Positions 34,645 through 44,747 of a stretch of 64,000 bases of DNA are shown piece after piece. Both the position numbers and the translations under genes were made by a program. Positions within the stretch are counted from its first letter, which is position 1. Each line of letters begins with the position of its first letter. Source of the DNA: Azospirillum sp. RU38E. Lineage in GTDB: Bacteria; Pseudomonadota; Alphaproteobacteria; Azospirillales; Azospirillaceae. Location: the NCBI RefSeq assembly GCF_900188385.1, contig NZ_FZOI01000001.1, positions 992,001 through 1,056,000 of the forward strand, written 5' to 3'. Under the pieces are notes generated by a model, which made no database searches, was not told where the DNA came from, and was given only the letters and a program-made list of their open reading frames with translations.

Positions 34645-36282
34645 ATGTCGCCCCACGCCCTTGATGCCGATGCCCGCCGCTGGCGTCTGATCTCCACCCT
34701 GGTTCTGGCGCTGTTTCCGGTGCTGGTTGGTTTATGGTCGCTGTCCCTGGGGCAGGACGGAAATTGGGATTTGCGCAATTACCATTGGTATAATGCCTAT
34801 GCCTTCCTGAATGGCCGTGAACTGACCATGGATGTGGCACCAGGGCAGGTGGCCAGCTTCTATAATCCCACGCTGGATTTGCCCGTATATCTGCTGGCAC
34901 AGGTGCTGCCGGCGCGCGGTGTCTCCTTCGTGCTGTCCTTCGTGCAGGGGCTGAACATCCTGCCGCTGTTCGGGCTGGCTTTTGCGCTGCTGGCCCCGCT
35001 GGCGGCCGGCGCGCGGCTGCGCGCCCTGGCGGCGCTGCTGCTGGCCGTGGTCGGCTTCTGCGGGGCTGGGCAGTTGGGCCTGCTGGGTGCCACCTTCTAT
35101 GACAATGTGATCAGCCTGTTCGTGCTGGGGGCTGCCTGGCTGGTGGTGGCCAGGGCCGATACGGTGTGGCAGGGCCGACCGGTTGCTGCTTACAGCGTGG
35201 TGGGGCTGGCCGGGTTGCTGGTGGGCAGTGCCGTGGGGCTGAAACAGCCGACGCTGCCCTTTGCCGTGGGGGCCTGCTTTGCCTTCCTGTTCATCGCCGG
35301 CGGGCTGTGGCGGCGGCTGTTTCTGTCCTTCTTCTTCGGCATCGGGGTGATTGCCGGCATGGCGCTGTTCTCCGGCCATTGGATGTGGCATCTCTGGACC
35401 TATTACCAGAACCCGCTCTTCCCCTATTTCAACGATGTTTTCCGCTCCCCCTGGGGCGTGCCGGAGGCGTATCGGGATGACAAGTTCATCCCCCATGGCC
35501 TGGTTGCCAGCCTGCTTTTCCCCTTCACCTGGGTGATGGACCCGAAGAAGGTGGGGGAGATCATTTTCCGCGATCTGCGGGTGCCGCTGGCCTATATCGT
35601 GCTGCTGGCCACGCCCATCATCATGCTGGCCCTGCGCGGGCGCAAGGTGGCGGCACTGGTGGACCGGCGGGCCGCCCTTTACGTGATTGTCGGCTCGGCC
35701 ATCACCTATCTGGTCTGGCTGAAACTGTTCGCCATTTACCGTTATCTGATCCCGCTGGAAATGCTGGCCCCCATCGTGATGCTGGCTGCCGTGGCGCTCT
35801 GGCCGCTGCCGGTGAAGGTACGCGGCGGCATCATGCTGGCGTTGCTGGTGCTGGTCTCGGTGACCGGCAAGCCCGGCACCTGGGCGCGGGTGCCGTTTGC
35901 CGACCGGTTTGTGGAGGTGAAGGCGCCGACACTGCCGAACCCGGATCACACCATCATCCTGCAAACCGGCTACGCCCCCACCAGTTTCCTGATCACCGGC
36001 TTTCCCAAGCAGGTGCCCTTCCTGCGCCTGCACAGCTATTTCATCCATCCCGACCATGGCGATATCAAGCTGAACCAAGTGATGCGGGAACGCATCACCC
36101 AGCATCAGGGCGATTTCTATTGGCTGGTCGCGCATTGGGAAGTGTGGACGGCCAAAGATATCCTGCCCCGCTATGGCTTGGCTGCGGATATGGATCATTG
36201 CCAGCTGGTCACCTCCAACCTGGATGAACCGATGATGCTGTGCCGGGTGGTGCGCCAGGATACCTCTGCGCAACCGTCATAA
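34645..36282 (+). CDS. Multi-pass membrane protein, putative GT-C glycosyltransferase (gtr cassette)
   Basis: A 545-residue integral membrane protein with roughly ten or more hydrophobic helices and a C-terminal periplasmic domain from about residue 420. The first loop, QDGNWDLRNYHWYNAYAFLNGRELTMDVAPGQVASFYNP, has the acidic and aromatic residues common in GT-C enzymes that use lipid-linked sugars. It is followed by a DPM1/GtrB-like transferase and a GtrA flippase, so it most likely transfers the sugar made by them onto an envelope acceptor, like the serotype-specific gtr transferases. I do not recognise a close named family. Confidence 0.65.
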   Translation: MSPHALDADARRWRLISTLVLALFPVLVGLWSLSLGQDGNWDLRNYHWYNAYAFLNGRELTMDVAPGQVASFYNPTLDLPVYLLAQVLPARGVSFVLSFVQGLNILPLFGLAFALLAPLAAGARLRALAALLLAVVGFCGAGQLGLLGATFYDNVISLFVLGAAWLVVARADTVWQGRPVAAYSVVGLAGLLVGSAVGLKQPTLPFAVGACFAFLFIAGGLWRRLFLSFFFGIGVIAGMALFSGHWMWHLWTYYQNPLFPYFNDVFRSPWGVPEAYRDDKFIPHGLVASLLFPFTWVMDPKKVGEIIFRDLRVPLAYIVLLATPIIMLALRGRKVAALVDRRAALYVIVGSAITYLVWLKLFAIYRYLIPLEMLAPIVMLAAVALWPLPVKVRGGIMLALLVLVSVTGKPGTWARVPFADRFVEVKAPTLPNPDHTIILQTGYAPTSFLITGFPKQVPFLRLHSYFIHPDHGDIKLNQVMRERITQHQGDFYWLVAHWEVWTAKDILPRYGLAADMDHCQLVTSNLDEPMMLCRVVRQDTSAQPS

Positions 36283-36363
36283 AAGGGGCCAGTTTCCGCT
36301 GCATCTTTTCCCCATTGGCCGTGTTATCAATGCGTTCCAACCTCGCTTCGGGCTGCTGCTTCC

Positions 36364-37329
36364 ATGTCCATCCTTGAAAATGTCCAGACCGCGCCGCGCA
36401 TTGCCGTGCTGGTGCCCTGCTATAATGAGGAAGCCTCCATCGCGGCGGTGATCCGCGATTTCAAGGCGGCCCTGCCGACGGCGACCATCTACGTCTATGA
36501 CAATAATTCCAAGGACCGCACGTCGGAGATTGCGCGGGCGGCCGGTGCCGTGGTCCGGCGGGAGCCGTTGCAGGGCAAGGGCAATGTCGTGCGCCGCATG
36601 TTCGCCGATATTGAGGCGGATGTGTATGTGATGGTGGATGGCGATGATACCTATCACGCGCCCTCTGCCCCGGCCCTGGTCTCCAAGCTGCTGGATGAAA
36701 AGCTGGATATGGTGAACGGCGCCCGCGTCACAGATTGGGAGACGTACCGGGCTGGTCACCGGTTCGGCAACATCATGCTGACCACCCTGGTCACCATGGT
36801 GTTCGGCAAGCGTACCGACGACCTGCTGTCGGGCTACCGCGTCTTCTCCCGCCGTTTCGTGAAAAGCTTCCCGGTGCTGGCCGGTGGGTTTGAGATTGAA
36901 ACGGAACTGGTGGTGCACGCGCTGGAAATGTCCATGCCGCTGGGCGAGGTGGAAACCCCTTATAAGGACCGCGCGCCTGGTTCCGTCTCCAAGCTTTCCA
37001 CTTTCCGCGACGGTTTCCGCATTCTCTGGATGATCGGCAAGCTGATCAAGGAGGAACGGCCGATGCAGTCCTTCGGCATCGTCGCCCTGCTGCTGGCGCT
37101 GATTTCCATCATCACGGCGGTACCGCTGTTCATCACCTATTATGAAACCGGGCTGGTGCCACGTTTCCCCACGGCCGTGCTGGCCACCGGGCTGGGCCTG
37201 CTGTCCTTCCTGTCGCTCACCTGCGGCTTGATCCTGGATACGGTGACGCGGGGCCGGCGGGAGATGAAGCGGCTGCGCTATCTGGAAATTCCGGCACCGG
37301 ATTTCGACAGCGGCTTCCTGAAGCCGTAA
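36364..37329 (+). CDS. Family 2 glycosyltransferase, polyprenol-phosphate sugar synthase (GtrB/DPM1-like)
   Basis: A 321-residue GT2 enzyme. The N-terminal catalytic domain starts IAVLVPCYNEEASIAAVIRDF, contains YDNNSKDRT, and the metal-binding motif VDGDDTYH; the LSGYRVFSRRF block is typical of dolichol- or undecaprenyl-phosphate sugar synthases. Two membrane helices lie at about 237-258 and 270-295. It should charge undecaprenyl phosphate with a sugar on the cytoplasmic face for flipping by the GtrA protein encoded nine bases downstream. Confidence 0.88.
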   Translation: MSILENVQTAPRIAVLVPCYNEEASIAAVIRDFKAALPTATIYVYDNNSKDRTSEIARAAGAVVRREPLQGKGNVVRRMFADIEADVYVMVDGDDTYHAPSAPALVSKLLDEKLDMVNGARVTDWETYRAGHRFGNIMLTTLVTMVFGKRTDDLLSGYRVFSRRFVKSFPVLAGGFEIETELVVHALEMSMPLGEVETPYKDRAPGSVSKLSTFRDGFRILWMIGKLIKEERPMQSFGIVALLLALISIITAVPLFITYYETGLVPRFPTAVLATGLGLLSFLSLTCGLILDTVTRGRREMKRLRYLEIPAPDFDSGFLKP

Positions 37330-37338
37330 CCCCGTATC

Positions 37339-37776
37339 ATGTCCCGCAGCATTTCGCGTGAGCTGCTGACCTTCGCCCTGATCGGCGTCGGCGGCCTGTT
37401 CGTGGATATGGCAGCCCTGGCTGTCGCCCTGCATCTGCTGGGGCTGGACCCTTATGGTGGCCGCGTCTTCTCCTATCTGATGGCGGCCACCTTCACTTGG
37501 TACCTCAACCGCCGCTTCACCTTTGTCGGGGTCAGTCGGCGGGCGGCTCTGCGGCAATGGGCCAAGTTCCTGGCGGCCAATGCCGTGGGGGCGGTGGTGA
37601 ATTACGGGGTCTATGTGCTGGTGCTGCGGGTGGGCCCGGGTATTCTGACAGCATTGGGCCTGGCGGATATGCTGGGCGGCCTGTTGCCCTATGCCGGCGT
37701 CGCCGCCGGCAGTGTCTCGGGATTGGTGTTTAACTTCGCCATGTCGAAATTTGTGGTGTTCCGCCGCCCGGCTTGA
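37339..37776 (+). CDS. gtrA: GtrA family protein (lipid-linked sugar flippase)
   Basis: A 145-residue membrane protein with four helices and the family marks LLTFALIGVGGLFVDMAALAVAL, AATFTWYLNRRFTF and a C-terminal GSVSGLVFNFAMSKFVVFR. GtrA proteins are thought to flip undecaprenyl-phosphate sugars. It follows the GT2 gene by nine bases, completing a three-gene transferase-synthase-flippase cassette. It ends 14 bases from the convergent GIN-domain gene. Confidence 0.9.
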   Translation: MSRSISRELLTFALIGVGGLFVDMAALAVALHLLGLDPYGGRVFSYLMAATFTWYLNRRFTFVGVSRRAALRQWAKFLAANAVGAVVNYGVYVLVLRVGPGILTALGLADMLGGLLPYAGVAAGSVSGLVFNFAMSKFVVFRRPA

Positions 37777-37790
37777 TCCGGTGCGGCGGT

Positions 37791-38585
37791 TTACTCCACC
37801 GATTTGCCATTGATGGTGACGGAGGCAAGGCCGGAGCGGTTGATCTGCTGATCGCGCACCTTGCCCTTGAACTCCACCCCACCCAGGCCGGAAATGGTGA
37901 CACGCAGCATGTCGGTATTCCCATCATGGATATCGACATCGCCCACGCCGCTGACCTTGATATCCACCGGCCCATCCACCCGGTCGGCATTGACATTGCC
38001 GAAGCCGGTGATGGTGAACTTGGCCCCCTGGCTGACAGATTTGAAATCCATATCCGCCGCGCCACTGACCACGCTGGTCAAAGGGCCGGCGATGCTGCCA
38101 GTCTTGATGCTGGCCGCGCCGGCCACCGTCAGATCAGCCTGTTTTAGATTGCCGGTCTTGATATCCGCTGCGGTCTTGATGGTGGCGTTCAGCGGCCCAT
38201 CCAGATCGCCCAGGTTCAGCGCACCGATCATATCTTCCACTGTTACAGTGCCCTGGCGCGGCATGGTGATGTGGATCTGGATATCTTCCGACTCCAGTTT
38301 CCAGGAAAAACCTTCCTTTTTCGCATAGGCTGGACGGGAAATAACCACATCCCCTTTTTCCCGTAACAGCTCGATCTTGCGGATTTCCTGCTCATCCTTG
38401 CCGGAGATGCGGATTTCGATCTGGCCTGGCGCGCCGTTGGTTTCGACTGTCACAGTGCCCATAACATTGCGCAACACCAGTTGATCACCGGGCAGGGTTT
38501 GCGGATCAAGGGTCGCGGCGGCGGCGGGCAGGCTGGCCATACCGGCAAACAGGGCGGCCAAAAGCGTCGCGCGGAAACAGCGCAT
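37791..38585 (-). CDS. GIN/toastrack-like (DUF2807) secreted beta-repeat protein, second copy
   Basis: Exported protein of 264 residues; signal peptide RCFRATLLAALFAGMASLPAAAA. The mature part is a repetitive beta structure built of short turns such as INVNADRVDGPVDIKVSGVGDVDIHDGN, characteristic of the GIN (DUF2807) domain related to DUF4097/toastrack. It resembles the gene just upstream and the two are 30-50 bases apart, so they are tandem paralogues in one operon under the sigma-54 promoter at 39444-39460. Start at 38585 is chosen for GGGGA five bases upstream; ATGs at 38588 and 38606 are alternatives. Function unknown. Confidence 0.78.
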   Translation of the reverse strand: MRCFRATLLAALFAGMASLPAAAATLDPQTLPGDQLVLRNVMGTVTVETNGAPGQIEIRISGKDEQEIRKIELLREKGDVVISRPAYAKKEGFSWKLESEDIQIHITMPRQGTVTVEDMIGALNLGDLDGPLNATIKTAADIKTGNLKQADLTVAGAASIKTGSIAGPLTSVVSGAADMDFKSVSQGAKFTITGFGNVNADRVDGPVDIKVSGVGDVDIHDGNTDMLRVTISGLGGVEFKGKVRDQQINRSGLASVTINGKSVE

Positions 38586-38635
38586 CATATTCCCCATCAG
38601 GATCATTTTATGAAAGTAAGGCTTTCGGGTGCTGC

Positions 38636-39403
38636 TCAGCTGGCGCGGCCCGTTACCTTCACCGAACCGGAACCGTGATTATTGATGGCCTGATTGCGGG
38701 CCACCCCATCCAACGTCACCTGACCGGAGCCGGCAATCGAAGCGGCCAGCGGGTCGGCGGTGCCGGCGCGCAGATGGATATCGCCGCTGCCATTCACGCT
38801 GGCGGCGACAGGGCCATTGACGCGGGCGATATCGATATCACCACTGCCATTGATTTCCAGCTTCACCTCCCCCTGGGTGCTGCCGGTGGCCACCGATCCG
38901 CTGCCGTTGATTTCCACTTCCAGCGTGCGGTCAATATCGCCAACCTTGATCTTGCCGGACCCGGAAACCGACAGTTTGGCCGTGGTGACATGACCGATTG
39001 TCAGGCTGCCGCTGACAATATCATCCACTTCCAGCGGGCCGCGAAAATCGCCGACCTTGCCGTCGCCGATGAAATCCTCAATCTCCAGCCCCGTCCCGGC
39101 GGGCAGGCGGATGGTCACCTGAATCTGGTCCGCCTCGCCCCGCCAGTCCCGGCCATTTCGGCTGTTCTTTTGTTCAATCACCAGTGTGCCACCGCTGGCA
39201 TTCACGGTCACTTCCGCCAGCCGTTTTTCCGGGCCGGTTACTTCCACCGTCACCTTGTCTGTATTGGCTACCGCGACATCCAGCTTGCCATAAACCCCGT
39301 CAATCTTCACGGCACGGGCATCATAGCCCTGCGGACCAAAGGCAAAGGCCGGCAAGGGCAACAGGCAAAGGGCGGTGGCGAGCAGTAATTTCCTTGGCGA
39401 CAT
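38636..39403 (-). CDS. GIN/toastrack-like (DUF2807) secreted beta-repeat protein, first copy
   Basis: Exported protein of 255 residues with signal peptide MSPRKLLLATALCLLPLPAFA. The mature part contains at least five copies of a short beta-turn unit with SGSG or NGSGDI (KLSVSGSGKIKVGDI, LEVEINGSGSVATGS, LEINGSGDIDIARV, ASVNGSGDIHLRAG, ASIAGSGQVTLDG), the signature of the GIN/DUF2807 beta-helix. Toastrack-like domains are known to co-occur with phage-shock systems in other bacteria. Here a strong sigma-54 promoter precedes it. It is periplasmic or surface exposed; no catalytic residues are apparent. Confidence 0.8.
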   Translation of the reverse strand: MSPRKLLLATALCLLPLPAFAFGPQGYDARAVKIDGVYGKLDVAVANTDKVTVEVTGPEKRLAEVTVNASGGTLVIEQKNSRNGRDWRGEADQIQVTIRLPAGTGLEIEDFIGDGKVGDFRGPLEVDDIVSGSLTIGHVTTAKLSVSGSGKIKVGDIDRTLEVEINGSGSVATGSTQGEVKLEINGSGDIDIARVNGPVAASVNGSGDIHLRAGTADPLAASIAGSGQVTLDGVARNQAINNHGSGSVKVTGRAS

Positions 39404-39443
39404 TTTTCAGCATCCCCCGGCTGGCTTGTTTCCAGCGGGGAAT

Positions 39444-39460
39444 AGCAATGGCCGTGCCAA
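39444..39460 (-). promoter_or_regulatory. Sigma-54 (RpoN) promoter of the GIN/toastrack operon
   Basis: On the minus strand the sequence reads TTGGCACGGCCATTGCT, a perfect match to the sigma-54 consensus (YTGGCACG, three free bases, TTGCW) with ten bases between GG and GC. The start site would be near 39433, 30 bases before the first GIN gene. Confidence 0.85.
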
Positions 39461-39492
39461 TGGCGGAAAAGCTGGAATTTGCGAAAAGTGAC

Positions 39493-39545
39493 GTCGCCAG
39501 ACTGGCGAAGCTGTGGGGCAGGGCGCCACAGCTTCGCCATTTTCG
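39493..39545. promoter_or_regulatory. Inverted repeats upstream of the toastrack sigma-54 promoter (enhancer-like)
   Basis: TGGCGAAGCTGTGG at 39503-39516 is repeated inverted at 39526-39539 (14 of 14 pairs, nine-base loop). A second small palindrome, CGCCAG-A-CTGGCG, overlaps it at 39493-39508. They lie 60-110 bases upstream of the predicted start site. The flank GAAAATGGCGAA resembles the psp palindrome flank GAAATGGCGGAA. The first repeat could instead act as a transcription stop next to ligA. Confidence 0.6.
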
Positions 39546-39563
39546 CTACACCCCGGTGGGTGG

Positions 39564-41717
<2,154 letters not shown>

Positions 41718-41735
41718 TCAGATGCTGAAGGGATC

Positions 41736-41754
41736 AATTGACGCTGTTTTAACA
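41736..41754. repeat. Copy 1 of a 19-base intergenic motif (AATTGACRCTRTTTTAACA)
   Basis: AATTGACGCTGTTTTAACA lies just upstream of ligA; a near-identical string (two differences, both A/G) is at 47146-47164. Nature unknown; perhaps a shared promoter or regulator site. Confidence 0.45.
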
Positions 41755-41764
41755 GCCTGCTCGC

Positions 41765-42061
41765 CTAACAGGGCAATAAATTCGCCGGTACCATTTTATG
41801 CAGGCTGGTGGGCTCGCAGGCTGCCTGAAAATAAGCGAGTGCAAATAAATCCAGCTCAACGGAAAGGCTGCGCTGCCCCCCCTGGCTCAAGACCTGTTCG
41901 ACAAGTTGTTGTAATGAAATACCTTCATAGCTGCATATATCTTCCAACGCCTGCCAACATTCTTCCGAAACGCAGGCATTGTATGACCGCCCCTTGATGA
42001 CAAAGCAGCGACGTCGGAGACGATACGATAGATTATCTAACCCGTTCAAAAAACGGTTCAC
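41765..42061 (-). CDS. Ribbon-helix-helix domain protein
   Basis: A 98-residue protein whose central part, RRCFVIKGRSYNACVSEECWQALEDICSYEGISLQQLVEQV, matches the RHH_4 type of DNA-binding ribbon-helix-helix proteins (a basic strand, then two helices). The start codon is GTG at 42059-42061; a TAA lies in frame just upstream and no ATG precedes the domain. Its base composition is lower in GC than its neighbours, which hints at looser codon selection or acquisition. It could bind one of the palindromes in this window, but nothing links it to a target. Confidence 0.7.
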   Translation of the reverse strand: MNRFLNGLDNLSYRLRRRCFVIKGRSYNACVSEECWQALEDICSYEGISLQQLVEQVLSQGGQRSLSVELDLFALAYFQAACEPTSLHKMVPANLLPC

Positions 42062-42145
42062 TCTTCGCCGCCGCTGTTAAGGATGGAATTGCTCACACTT
42101 TACATCAATTCGCCATAAGGGCGCAATTCCACTTCTAATGGTGGG

Positions 42146-42625
42146 CTAGGTTTTCTCGCGCGCTTCGCGCAGGCCATCACGCGCCAACTGGTCGGCGCGT
42201 TCATTTTCCGGATGGCCGGCATGGCCTTTGACCCAGTGGAATTCCACCTGATGGCGGGCAACGGCGGCATCCAGCCTTTGCCACAGATCGGCATTCTTCA
42301 CCGGATCCTTGGCTGCCGTGCGCCAGCCATTGCGCTTCCAGCCGTGAATCCAGGTGGTGATGCCGTTCTTCACATATTGGCTGTCCGTATGCAGCCGAAT
42401 GGGCAGGGGGCGCTTCAACGCCTCCAGACCGCTGATCGCGGCCATCAATTCCATCCGGTTGTTGGTGGTATCGGGCTCCCCGCCCTTCAGTTCCTTTTCC
42501 ACGCCCCGCCAGCGCAAGATTGCCCCCCAGCCGCCGGGACCGGGATTGCCGCTGCAGGCGCCGTCGGTGAAAATGTCCACGACATCCTCTTCCGACTCGC
42601 TTTCCGTTGCCGGCTCAGAGGCCAT
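42146..42625 (-). CDS. rnhA: Ribonuclease HI
   Basis: A 159-residue RNase H that cleaves RNA in RNA-DNA hybrids. Catalytic residues are Asp21 ([17 protein letters not shown]), Glu59 ([10 protein letters not shown]), Asp81 (LHTDSQYV) and the Asp in [11 protein letters not shown]. Its start overlaps the thrB stop by 11 bases, the usual thrB-rnhA arrangement of alphaproteobacteria. Confidence 0.96.
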   Translation of the reverse strand: MASEPATESESEEDVVDIFTDGACSGNPGPGGWGAILRWRGVEKELKGGEPDTTNNRMELMAAISGLEALKRPLPIRLHTDSQYVKNGITTWIHGWKRNGWRTAAKDPVKNADLWQRLDAAVARHQVEFHWVKGHAGHPENERADQLARDGLREAREKT

Positions 42626-43577
42626 AATCGTTCAGCGTCCGGATTTGCTGGTGGAAGCGCAGCTTGTGCAGATATTCCAGCGGGTCTTTGCGCTTTACCA
42701 GCGCGCCGGCTGGGGTGTTCAGCCAGTCATAAAGCCGGGTCAGCAGGAAGCGCATGGCGCTGCCGCGCGCCAGCAGCGGCAGGGCGTCACGCTCCGCCGT
42801 GGTCAGTGGGCGTACCTTAGTATAGCCATCCAGTAGCAGCCGGGCCTTGGTAACGTTGAAGGCGCCGTCGGCCTCAAAGCACCAAGCATTCAGGCAAATG
42901 GCCACGTCATAGGCCAGCAGGTCATTGCAGGCGAAATAGAAATCGATCAGGCCCGACAGCGCCCTATCCTTGAAGAACACATTATCGGGGAACAGATCGG
43001 CATGGATGATGCCGGCGGGCAGCCCGTCACGCGGCCAGCTGGCCTCCAGCATGTCCAGTTCGGTGGCCAGAATATCGGCCAGACCGGGCTTCACCTCATC
43101 CGCGCGGGCGCGGCTGGCCTCGAACAGCGGGCGCCAACCATCCACCGACAGGGCGTTGCGGCGCGTCAGGCCAAAGCCATCACCGGCCAGATGCAGGCGG
43201 GCCATGCCCTCGCCCAGCTGGGCGCAATGTTCGGGCTGGATACGGCGCGGCCACATGCCGGCCAGGAAGGTGACAATCACCGCCGGGCGGCTGCACAAAT
43301 CCCGCAGGGCCACCCCATCACGCCCGGCCACCGGCTGCGGGCAGGACAGGCCGCGCGCGGCCAGATGGTCCATCAAGCCCAGGAAAAAGGGCAGATCGGC
43401 CGGGTTCACCCGCTTTTCATACAAGGTCAGGATGAAAGGGCCGCGATCAGTCACCAGAAGGAAGTTGGAATTCTCCACCCCTTCGGCGATGCCCTTGCAC
43501 GAAATCACATCGCCCAAATCATACTGGGCAACGAACGTGCGCACATCCTCATCGGATATTTCTGTATAGACAGCCAT
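42615..43577 (-). CDS. thrB: Homoserine kinase (APH-fold ThrB)
   Basis: A 320-residue aminoglycoside-phosphotransferase-fold kinase that phosphorylates homoserine in threonine synthesis. It begins [41 protein letters not shown], the typical alphaproteobacterial ThrB N-terminus; the catalytic loop is [13 protein letters not shown] and the metal site [15 protein letters not shown]. Start ATG at 43575-43577 chosen as the family start. Overlaps rnhA. It diverges from the psp operon. Confidence 0.94.
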   Translation of the reverse strand: MAVYTEISDEDVRTFVAQYDLGDVISCKGIAEGVENSNFLLVTDRGPFILTLYEKRVNPADLPFFLGLMDHLAARGLSCPQPVAGRDGVALRDLCSRPAVIVTFLAGMWPRRIQPEHCAQLGEGMARLHLAGDGFGLTRRNALSVDGWRPLFEASRARADEVKPGLADILATELDMLEASWPRDGLPAGIIHADLFPDNVFFKDRALSGLIDFYFACNDLLAYDVAICLNAWCFEADGAFNVTKARLLLDGYTKVRPLTTAERDALPLLARGSAMRFLLTRLYDWLNTPAGALVKRKDPLEYLHKLRFHQQIRTLNDYGL

Positions 43578-43666
43578 CGTAGGGCTTTGCCTAGCCGGTT
43601 CCGGGGCCCCGGTCAATCGGCCAGAACCTGGCCGCGACGGGAAAATTTCAGCGCATTCTGGCGTGG

Positions 43667-43681
43667 TGGTGAATTTCACCA
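43667..43681. promoter_or_regulatory. Distal psp operator-like palindrome
   Basis: TGGTGAATTTCACCA, symmetric about one central base, lies about 120-135 bases upstream of the predicted psp start site and may be a second activator site. Confidence 0.5.
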
Positions 43682-43747
43682 TCGTGAATAGAATATTTTG
43701 CGATCTGGTGGTGTTTTTCGCTATCTGGTACCAAGGGGCTGTCAGAG

Positions 43748-43769
43748 AAATGGCGGAATTCCGCCATTT
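43748..43769. promoter_or_regulatory. 22-bp perfect palindrome upstream of the psp sigma-54 promoter
   Basis: AAATGGCGGAATTCCGCCATTT is perfectly symmetric. It ends six bases before the -24 element, so it is either a PspF-type enhancer site placed close in or a repressor site. Its half resembles the repeat upstream of the toastrack promoter. Confidence 0.6.
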
Positions 43770-43775
43770 TCAAAC

Positions 43776-43792
43776 TTGGCACGGCGGTTGCT
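43776..43792 (+). promoter_or_regulatory. Sigma-54 (RpoN) promoter of the psp operon
   Basis: TTGGCACGGCGGTTGCT matches the sigma-54 consensus at all conserved positions, with ten bases between GG (43778-43779) and GC (43790-43791). The start site would be near 43803. psp operons driven by sigma-54 and PspF are well known in gammaproteobacteria. Confidence 0.88.
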
Positions 43793-43846
43793 TTTAAGCT
43801 GGCATGGCCAATACGGCCAACGAAATCCAGATGAAGGACACCGACC

Positions 43847-43978
43847 ATGACCACGATGACCGCTTCCCGCCGCTTCACCCAGGCCAATGACAAGGCCGAC
43901 CGTCAGGCGCTGATTGAAATGGTGCCTGTCATGACCATCGCCCTGGTGGTGATGCTGATCATTAACAGCCTGCTCTGA
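43847..43978 (+). CDS. 43-residue tail-anchored membrane protein, first gene of the psp operon
   Basis: A small protein not resolved by length-based gene finding. Residues 1-24 are polar (MTTMTASRRFTQANDKADRQ...) and 25-43 form one membrane helix (MVPVMTIALVVMLIINSLL) that runs to the C-terminus. AAGGA lies eight bases upstream of the ATG. It is 44 bases downstream of the predicted sigma-54 start site and 49 bases before pspA, so it is the first cistron. It is not PspB, which is larger and starts with its helix, nor PspD by likeness. Inference: a membrane sensor or docking peptide for PspA. Confidence 0.7.
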   Translation: MTTMTASRRFTQANDKADRQALIEMVPVMTIALVVMLIINSLL

Positions 43979-44027
43979 TCAACGCCCCTGCCAGCACCCC
44001 GTTTTCCCGCCTGAAGGAGCCCCCATC

Positions 44028-44702
44028 ATGGGCCTGATCGACCGTATCGGCGATGTGATCAATGCCAACCTGTCCAGCCTGCTGGATCGGGCGGAAGACC
44101 CGGAGATCGCGTTGAACCAGGCGATCCGGGAGATGGAGGACACATTGTCCGAGCTGCGCTGCGGCACCGTCCGCATGATTGCCGAGCGCAAGGGCCTGTC
44201 GGAAAGCTGGCGGGCGGCCGAGTTCGAGATGCTGGAATGGGAGCGCAAGGCCGAAACCGCCTTGACCCACGGGCGGGAAGATCTGGCCAGGGCGGCCCTG
44301 GCCGCGCGGGAGGAAATCCGCCGCGCCGCCGCCCCGGCCGAGGCTGAGTTGCAGGCACTGACCGATGCCATTGCCCGCATGACCGAGGATGCGCGGCAGT
44401 TGGAGGGGAAGCTGGCCGAGGCCCATGCCCGCCGCCGCACCCTGGCCGCCCGCTATCGCGGCGCTGTCGATCGGCTGCGGGCCCGCACCACCCTGTATGA
44501 CGGAAGGCTGGATGAGGCCATGGCCCGCTGTGCCGAGATCGATCGGGAGATCGACTGGGTTGAGGCCAAGGGCGAAACGCTGAGCCAGGGGCGCCCCCGC
44601 GACCTCTCCGCCGAAATCGCTGCCCTGGAAAGCCAGGGCAAGGTGGATGAGGAACTGGCCGCCCTGAAGAAACGTCTGGCGGAACGCGCTGACCGCGCCT
44701 GA
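44028..44702 (+). CDS. pspA: Phage shock protein A
   Basis: PspA/IM30 (ESCRT-III-like) membrane-repair protein of 224 residues, all helical coiled coil. The N-terminal amphipathic helix GLIDRIGDVINANLSSLLDRAEDPEIALNQAIREMEDTL is typical and binds stressed inner membrane. A strong ribosome site AAGGAG lies eight bases upstream. In PspF systems PspA also inhibits the activator; here no pspF gene is adjacent. Confidence 0.95.
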   Translation: MGLIDRIGDVINANLSSLLDRAEDPEIALNQAIREMEDTLSELRCGTVRMIAERKGLSESWRAAEFEMLEWERKAETALTHGREDLARAALAAREEIRRAAAPAEAELQALTDAIARMTEDARQLEGKLAEAHARRRTLAARYRGAVDRLRARTTLYDGRLDEAMARCAEIDREIDWVEAKGETLSQGRPRDLSAEIAALESQGKVDEELAALKKRLAERADRA

Positions 44703-44747
44703 TCCCGCCTTTCCTTAAAGATTTGACGCCGAGAGATGGAGAGCAAC

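Noticed and set aside
34890-34906. Sigma-54-like CTGGCAC-N5-CTGC string
   Set aside because: Lies inside a coding sequence and lacks the TTGC element.
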